Positions 6,640-10,356 of a DNA stretch of 10,356 bases are shown piece after piece. The position numbers and the translations under genes are program-made. The stretch is from contig CALCIC010000519.1 in assembly GCA_937907405.1 (NCBI GenBank), forward strand, positions 1 to 10,356, given 5' to 3'. Within the stretch, counting starts at the first letter, position 1; each line of letters begins with the position of its first letter. The stretch is from an uncultured Isosphaeraceae bacterium. Lineage in GTDB: Bacteria; Planctomycetota; Planctomycetia; Isosphaerales; Isosphaeraceae. The notes beneath the pieces were generated by a model that worked only from the letters and a program-made list of their open reading frames with translations, did no database searches and was not told the DNA's origin.

Positions 6640-6678
6640 GTCCGGTAGCTTCATAGTGGTCGTTTGAACGGTCGTTTT

Positions 6679-6698
6679 CGTCCGTGGTCGTCCGTGGT
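6679..6698 (+). repeat. Two adjacent copies of CGTCCGTGGT in a convergent gap
   Basis: The decamer CGTCCGTGGT occurs twice head to tail (6679-6688 and 6689-6698) in the 78-nt gap between the + strand membrane-protein gene and the - strand aldo/keto reductase gene. With only two copies, its meaning is uncertain. It might belong to an intergenic element dispersed in the genome. A weak AACG-GT-CGTT hairpin ending in T residues (6667-6678) lies just before it but is too short to call a terminator. Confidence 0.5.
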
Positions 6699-6717
6699 GA
6701 AATCCTCGGATTTTCGA

Positions 6718-7734
6718 TCACGCCATGAAGCCGTGCTGCTTCTGGTGGACGGCGCCGTCGTAGTTCTGTGTCGTCTTGAACTTCTCGAACCGGCCGTCCC
6801 CCGCGAATTTCGCGAACCTGGCTTCGAGGCCCGTCATCTCGTCGTGGGACATCGGCTTGAATTCGCGGACGATCTTGAGGTTCTGCTCCAGCACCGATTC
6901 CGAGTCGATCCCCGAGACGAGGGTCGTGATCGGCAGCGACAGGACGTAGCGGATCGCGTCCTCAACCGGGACGCCGGCGTCCTTGACGATCTCGCCCATG
7001 CCGCCGAGGCTCTTCATGCCGATGGCGGCGATCCCGCGCTTGTTGAGCGTCGGCAAGACCTCGTGCTGGAAGCTGCGGAACCGGCCGTCCATCACGTTGA
7101 GCGGAAGTTGCACCGACGACCAGTCGTAGGGCTTGGCGAGCATCCTGAGATGGATGTCGGGGAGCTTGTGCCCGGTGAAGCCGATGTATCGGACCTTCCC
7201 CTGCTCCTTCGCCTTGAGCGCGAACTCGAGCGCGCCTCCGGCCTCGAACACGAGGTCGGGGTCGTTGTCGTAGTTGATCTCATGGAACTGCCAGAGGTCG
7301 ATGTGGTCGGTCTGAAGCCGCTTGAGGCTGTCCTCCAGATTTGATTGCGCCTCCCTGGCGTCTCGACCGCAGCACTTGGTCATCAGGAAGACCTTGTCGC
7401 GGAGTTTTCCCTCGGCGAGCGCCTTGCCCATCCGCTCCTCGGCCACGCCGTCCTTGTAGTCCCAGCAGTTGTCGAGGAACGTCACCCCCTCGTCGACGGC
7501 GCGACGGATCAGCCGGATGGAATCCTGCTCCGGCTCGGGGACGCTGGCGTGGAAGCCCCCCAGCGCCAGGATCGGGACCATTTCGTTCGTCCTGCCGAAC
7601 GGTCGCAGCGGCAGGCCGCCGGCGTTGCGCTCCTCGGCGGCGCGGGCGCCCCCCGCGAGCGAGGCGGCCGCGATCCCGGCGGCCCCGGCCTGCAAGACGT
7701 CGCGACGGGGCGGATTTGAGGTTGGGTCGACCAT
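6718..7734 (-). CDS. Tat-exported aldo/keto reductase
   Basis: 338 residues from the ATG at 7734. This start is chosen over an in-frame ATG at 7809 because GAGGAG lies 9 nt upstream and it places a Tat signal at the N-terminus: PPRRDVLQAG (8-17) followed by an Ala-rich hydrophobic stretch to about residue 33. The reductase domain has the full catalytic tetrad pattern: D88 in FLDNCWDY, Y93, K120 in VFLMTKCCGRD and H151 in DLWQFHEI. The TIM-barrel strands GKVRYIGFTGHK (179-190) and IAAIGMKSLGGMG (235-247) are also clear. Aldo/keto reductases normally reduce carbonyls with NADPH in the cytoplasm, so export implies folding with cofactor before transport or another electron donor. It lies 85 nt downstream of the PVC-type heme-binding gene on the same strand and may share its transcript. 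The substrate cannot be inferred. Confidence 0.93.
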   Translation of the reverse strand: MVDPTSNPPRRDVLQAGAAGIAAASLAGGARAAEERNAGGLPLRPFGRTNEMVPILALGGFHASVPEPEQDSIRLIRRAVDEGVTFLDNCWDYKDGVAEERMGKALAEGKLRDKVFLMTKCCGRDAREAQSNLEDSLKRLQTDHIDLWQFHEINYDNDPDLVFEAGGALEFALKAKEQGKVRYIGFTGHKLPDIHLRMLAKPYDWSSVQLPLNVMDGRFRSFQHEVLPTLNKRGIAAIGMKSLGGMGEIVKDAGVPVEDAIRYVLSLPITTLVSGIDSESVLEQNLKIVREFKPMSHDEMTGLEARFAKFAGDGRFEKFKTTQNYDGAVHQKQHGFMA

Positions 7735-7743
7735 CGGTGAATG

Positions 7744-7749
7744 CTCCTC
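7744..7749 (-). promoter_or_regulatory. Ribosome binding site deciding the aldo/keto reductase start
   Basis: Read on the - strand this is GAGGAG, 9 nt before the ATG at 7734. It favours this start over the in-frame ATG 75 nt further upstream. The rest of the 85-nt gap (7735-7819) shows no clear promoter or terminator. Confidence 0.6.
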
Positions 7750-7819
7750 GATTATCGGAATACGGCGTGGCGCGGACCGTCGAATTGAAGAACCGCGTCT
7801 GCAAATCACGCACCGAACC

Positions 7820-10356
7820 TCACTTCACCGGCTTTTCGTCGCGGCGACTGAGGAGGTAGTCGAGCAGATGGTAGAAGTCGCGCTCGGGGATCAACCGGGC
7901 CATGTCGGCGGGCATGGGGGACATCTGCATGATCTGCTTCTCCTCGACCTCGTCCTTCGGGACGCGGACCTCCTTGCCGAGCGCGTCGGCGATCACGAGA
8001 ACCGCGCCTTCCTCGCGGAGCAGCAACCCGGCGACGACGCGGCCGTCCTTGAGCGCCAGGCTGGTGACCCGGAACATCTGGTCGACGTTGCGGTTGGGGT
8101 CGAGCACGTCTTCGAGGAGTCGCTCAAGCCCGCGCGCGCCGACGCCGTCGAGCTGCGGGCCGATCCGCGCGCCCTTGCCTTCCATCTGGTGGCAGATCCC
8201 GCAATTGCTCTCGTACACCCTGGCGCCGGCGGCGACGTCGTGGGGCGACGCCTGAAACCCCTCCCGACGCGCGTCGAGCAACTCGCGGAGCGTCTGATCG
8301 GCGGGGGGGAGCCCGGCGAGCAGCTTCTTCATCCGATCGTCGAGGTTCGGGATCTTGGCGTTCTCCAGTCCGATCGTGATCGGCCGTTGTTGCAGCAGCC
8401 GGGCCGACGCCTTGCCGGCGGCGATCGCGTTCAGAAGCGCGACCGCCCCGTCGCGATTTCGGACGAGCGCCGCGGCGGCCGTCGCCTGCACCTGTTCGGG
8501 CGCGGTCGTCAGGGCCTCAAGCACCGCGGCGCGCGCTTCCGGTTTGTCCAGGTTGGCCAGGGCGATCGCGGCCGACTCGCGGAGCCGGGGCTCCAGGCGG
8601 CCGTCCTCCAGCACCGATTTCATCCGCGCCAGGCCCAATGGCTGATCGAGCACGACCACCGCCGACAGCGCCTCGGCCCTCCTGGCGTGGGGAAGGTCCT
8701 CACGCGCGAAGACTTTCTCAAGCGAGGGAATCGCGTCCTTGAGCTGGAGGTCGCGGACGGCCCCGATCCCCTCCCCGACCTCGTCGGTATTCTTCGAGTC
8801 GAGCAAGGACCGCACGAGGCCGAGCCCCGCCTGCTGAACTTCGGGAATCGCCCCCTCGCCGCGCTCCTGCGCGCCTTGCTGGATCATCCGAAGCAGCCCG
8901 ATCCGGTCGGCCCGCGAGCGGTCGCCGGCCTGCGCCAACCCGAGTAGGGCGGGGACCGACTCCCTCGGACCGTACCGGGCGACGTGGTGGATGTACCGGT
9001 TCGTGTTCGCCGGGCTCACTTCATCGTTCTGGATGTGCGCGAGCAGGAACGCGGCGGCCTCGGCGGTCGGCACGGCGACCGCCACGTCGGCGACGTCCGC
9101 GCGATCGCGGGCGTTCAAGGTCAGCGCTTCCAGCCTCGACCAAACTTCCTTGTTCTTGAACTGATCGCGGAGCGCCATGCGGGCGACGTGCATTAAATGC
9201 GTGTCCTCGGCGGCCGTCGACTGCCGGAGCGCCAGCAGCGGCCGGATGTGGTCGAAGTCGGCGTGCGCGCCCAGGACCTCGGCGGCGGCCCTGCGGACGT
9301 GCGGGTTCGGGTCGGTGATCGACCGCAGCGCGAACGTCTGCAAGACCGGAGGGAGCGCGGCGCGGTCGACCAGCACTTTCAACGCGTGAACCTGAACCGT
9401 CGGACTGACCGGCGGCTCCACCACGCCGAGCAACAGCGGGTCGTCGAGCTTGTCCAGTCGATCAAGCGCCCAAAGTGAATGAACGAGGGTCGACGCGGGT
9501 CCGTCGTGGTGCTTCAAGACGTCGATCAGCTTGGATTCGGCCTCTTGACCGCCGCGCGCGACGAGTTGGTTGGCCGCGGTGATCCGGACCGGCAGCGTGG
9601 GGCCGCCCAGGTCGGCGATCAGGGAATCCACGCTCGACTTCGTGCGATCCACCGGGGGGGCGAGCGGCGGCGCGGGGTTCCCTTCCGTCCCCTTGTACAC
9701 GATCCGCCAGACCCGCCCGCTCGACCGATCGCGGCCGGGGTGGGTGAGCGGCACTTCGTAGTGGCCGATGATCCGGTTGTAGAAATCGGCGACGTACAGC
9801 GCGCCGTCGGGACCGAGTTCCAGGTCGACGGGGCGGAACCAGTTGTCCTCGCTCCAGACGAAGTCGGGCTGCTCGATCCCCTTCGGAGTCGCGCCGCGCC
9901 ATTCGACCTTGTCCTGGTTGATCCGGTTGGTCACGACGTTGCCGACGAAGACGCGGTCCTGGTATTCCTTCGGGAACTGGTCGGATGTGTAGTAGGCGAT
10001 GCCGCCGATGCCGGTCGAGCCGTGGTCGTGGTTGACCATCGCGGGGCCGAACCCCAGGCCGTCGTCGGGCTTGCCGAAGCTCGGGTAGTACGCCCCCCGC
10101 AAGAGCTGATAGACCGGCCGGCTGTGGCAGTCGCACGAGTACAGGTTGCCGAGCGCGTCGAACGCGAGCCCGAACGGGTTGACCTGGCCGTGGGTGATCT
10201 GTTCGAGGTGCGAGCCGTCGGGCCGCATCCGGTAGGTGTTGCCCGAGTTGAACGTGATCGCCTGCTTGTCCTTGCCGGCCACTTCCGAGGTGTTGGAGAA
10301 CCCGTGGCAGGCGTAGATCCAGCCGTCGAACCCCCAGGTGAACGAGTTGGTCATGC
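7820..10356 (-). CDS. PVC-type heme-binding protein: beta-propeller, HEAT-like repeats, C-terminal cytochrome c domain (5' end outside window)
   Basis: The frame is open to the right edge and about 844 residues are visible; the first visible Met (10354) begins inside the propeller, so the true N-terminus and any signal peptide lie outside. Numbering from that Met: propeller-like 'membrane-bound dehydrogenase' domain at 1-220, with NPFGLAFDALGNLYS (59-73) and the hallmark FRPVDLELGPDGALYVADFY (173-192) then SSGRVWRI (211-218); HEAT-like helical repeats at about 233-690 (for example HVRRAAAEVLGAHADF and RLRESAAIALANLDK); and a cytochrome c domain with CGICH (718-722, bases 8189-8203), candidate axial methionines in QMSPMP (near 808-813) and a final DFYHLLDYLLSRR helix. 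This order is typical of large exported planctomycete and verrucomicrobial proteins assumed to pass electrons from sugar or alcohol oxidation; the substrate is unknown. The aldo/keto reductase follows 85 nt downstream. Confidence 0.95.
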   Translation of the reverse strand, partial: MTNSFTWGFDGWIYACHGFSNTSEVAGKDKQAITFNSGNTYRMRPDGSHLEQITHGQVNPFGLAFDALGNLYSCDCHSRPVYQLLRGAYYPSFGKPDDGLGFGPAMVNHDHGSTGIGGIAYYTSDQFPKEYQDRVFVGNVVTNRINQDKVEWRGATPKGIEQPDFVWSEDNWFRPVDLELGPDGALYVADFYNRIIGHYEVPLTHPGRDRSSGRVWRIVYKGTEGNPAPPLAPPVDRTKSSVDSLIADLGGPTLPVRITAANQLVARGGQEAESKLIDVLKHHDGPASTLVHSLWALDRLDKLDDPLLLGVVEPPVSPTVQVHALKVLVDRAALPPVLQTFALRSITDPNPHVRRAAAEVLGAHADFDHIRPLLALRQSTAAEDTHLMHVARMALRDQFKNKEVWSRLEALTLNARDRADVADVAVAVPTAEAAAFLLAHIQNDEVSPANTNRYIHHVARYGPRESVPALLGLAQAGDRSRADRIGLLRMIQQGAQERGEGAIPEVQQAGLGLVRSLLDSKNTDEVGEGIGAVRDLQLKDAIPSLEKVFAREDLPHARRAEALSAVVVLDQPLGLARMKSVLEDGRLEPRLRESAAIALANLDKPEARAAVLEALTTAPEQVQATAAAALVRNRDGAVALLNAIAAGKASARLLQQRPITIGLENAKIPNLDDRMKKLLAGLPPADQTLRELLDARREGFQASPHDVAAGARVYESNCGICHQMEGKGARIGPQLDGVGARGLERLLEDVLDPNRNVDQMFRVTSLALKDGRVVAGLLLREEGAVLVIADALGKEVRVPKDEVEEKQIMQMSPMPADMARLIPERDFYHLLDYLLSRRDEKPVK

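Noticed and set aside
6658..6682. Possible intrinsic terminator between the convergent genes
   Set aside because: Only a 4-bp stem (AACG/CGTT) with a 2-nt loop and a short T run; too weak to call.
7469..8947. 492-codon open frame on the + strand opposite the heme protein and aldo/keto reductase
   Set aside because: It crosses the gap and parts of two strong - strand genes; the composition is typical of a GC-rich shadow frame.
10124..10135. CDCH motif in the propeller of the heme protein as a second heme site
   Set aside because: Spacing is CxCH, not CxxCH, and it sits within a propeller strand (NLYSCDCHSR); the canonical heme site is CGICH at 8189-8203.

Overview
The window is high-GC DNA of planctomycete character. 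It carries a PSCyt/DUF1549-DUF1553 protein, a DUF1501 protein and a 'PVC-type' heme-binding propeller/HEAT/cytochrome protein, families expanded almost exclusively in Planctomycetota and Verrucomicrobiota. Base composition and the NRREWLKRTGNGFG-type start of the DUF1501 protein would fit Isosphaeraceae, but that rank is inference.

Region 1 (1-5739, + strand) looks like one operon. It opens with the 3' part of a large DUF1549/DUF1553 gene that enters from outside the window and closes with a twin-arginine DUF1501 gene. In planctomycetes these two are normally direct neighbours and are thought to work together at or outside the cytoplasmic membrane. Here three Uma2-family (DUF820, PD-(D/E)XK nuclease fold) genes sit between them. 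Gaps are 31, 21 and 102 nt, with a 4-nt ATGA overlap into DUF1501. Uma2 copies 2 and 3 belong to a 759-bp tandem duplication. Its seam is still readable at about 3505-3571, as a relic of the DUF1501 start fused to a relic of the Uma2-1 C-terminus.

Region 2 (5740-6639, + strand) is a two-gene regulatory unit: a PadR-family repressor and an overlapping small membrane protein with a helical, permease-prefix-like head. A good sigma70-type promoter lies upstream, and a 21-bp near-perfect palindrome fills its spacer, suggesting autorepression.

Region 3 (6718-10356, - strand) is convergent with region 2. It holds the 3' part of a PVC-type heme-binding protein (beta-propeller, HEAT-like repeats, C-terminal CxxCH cytochrome domain) running in from beyond the right edge, and downstream of it an exported (Tat signal) aldo/keto reductase with a complete D-Y-K-H tetrad. 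Both probably act in the periplasm.

I saw no tRNA, rRNA, CRISPR array, transposase or convincing intrinsic terminator. Every gap longer than about 70 bases is described. The most unusual part is the Uma2 cassette inside the DUF1549/1553-DUF1501 operon and its fossil duplication junction.
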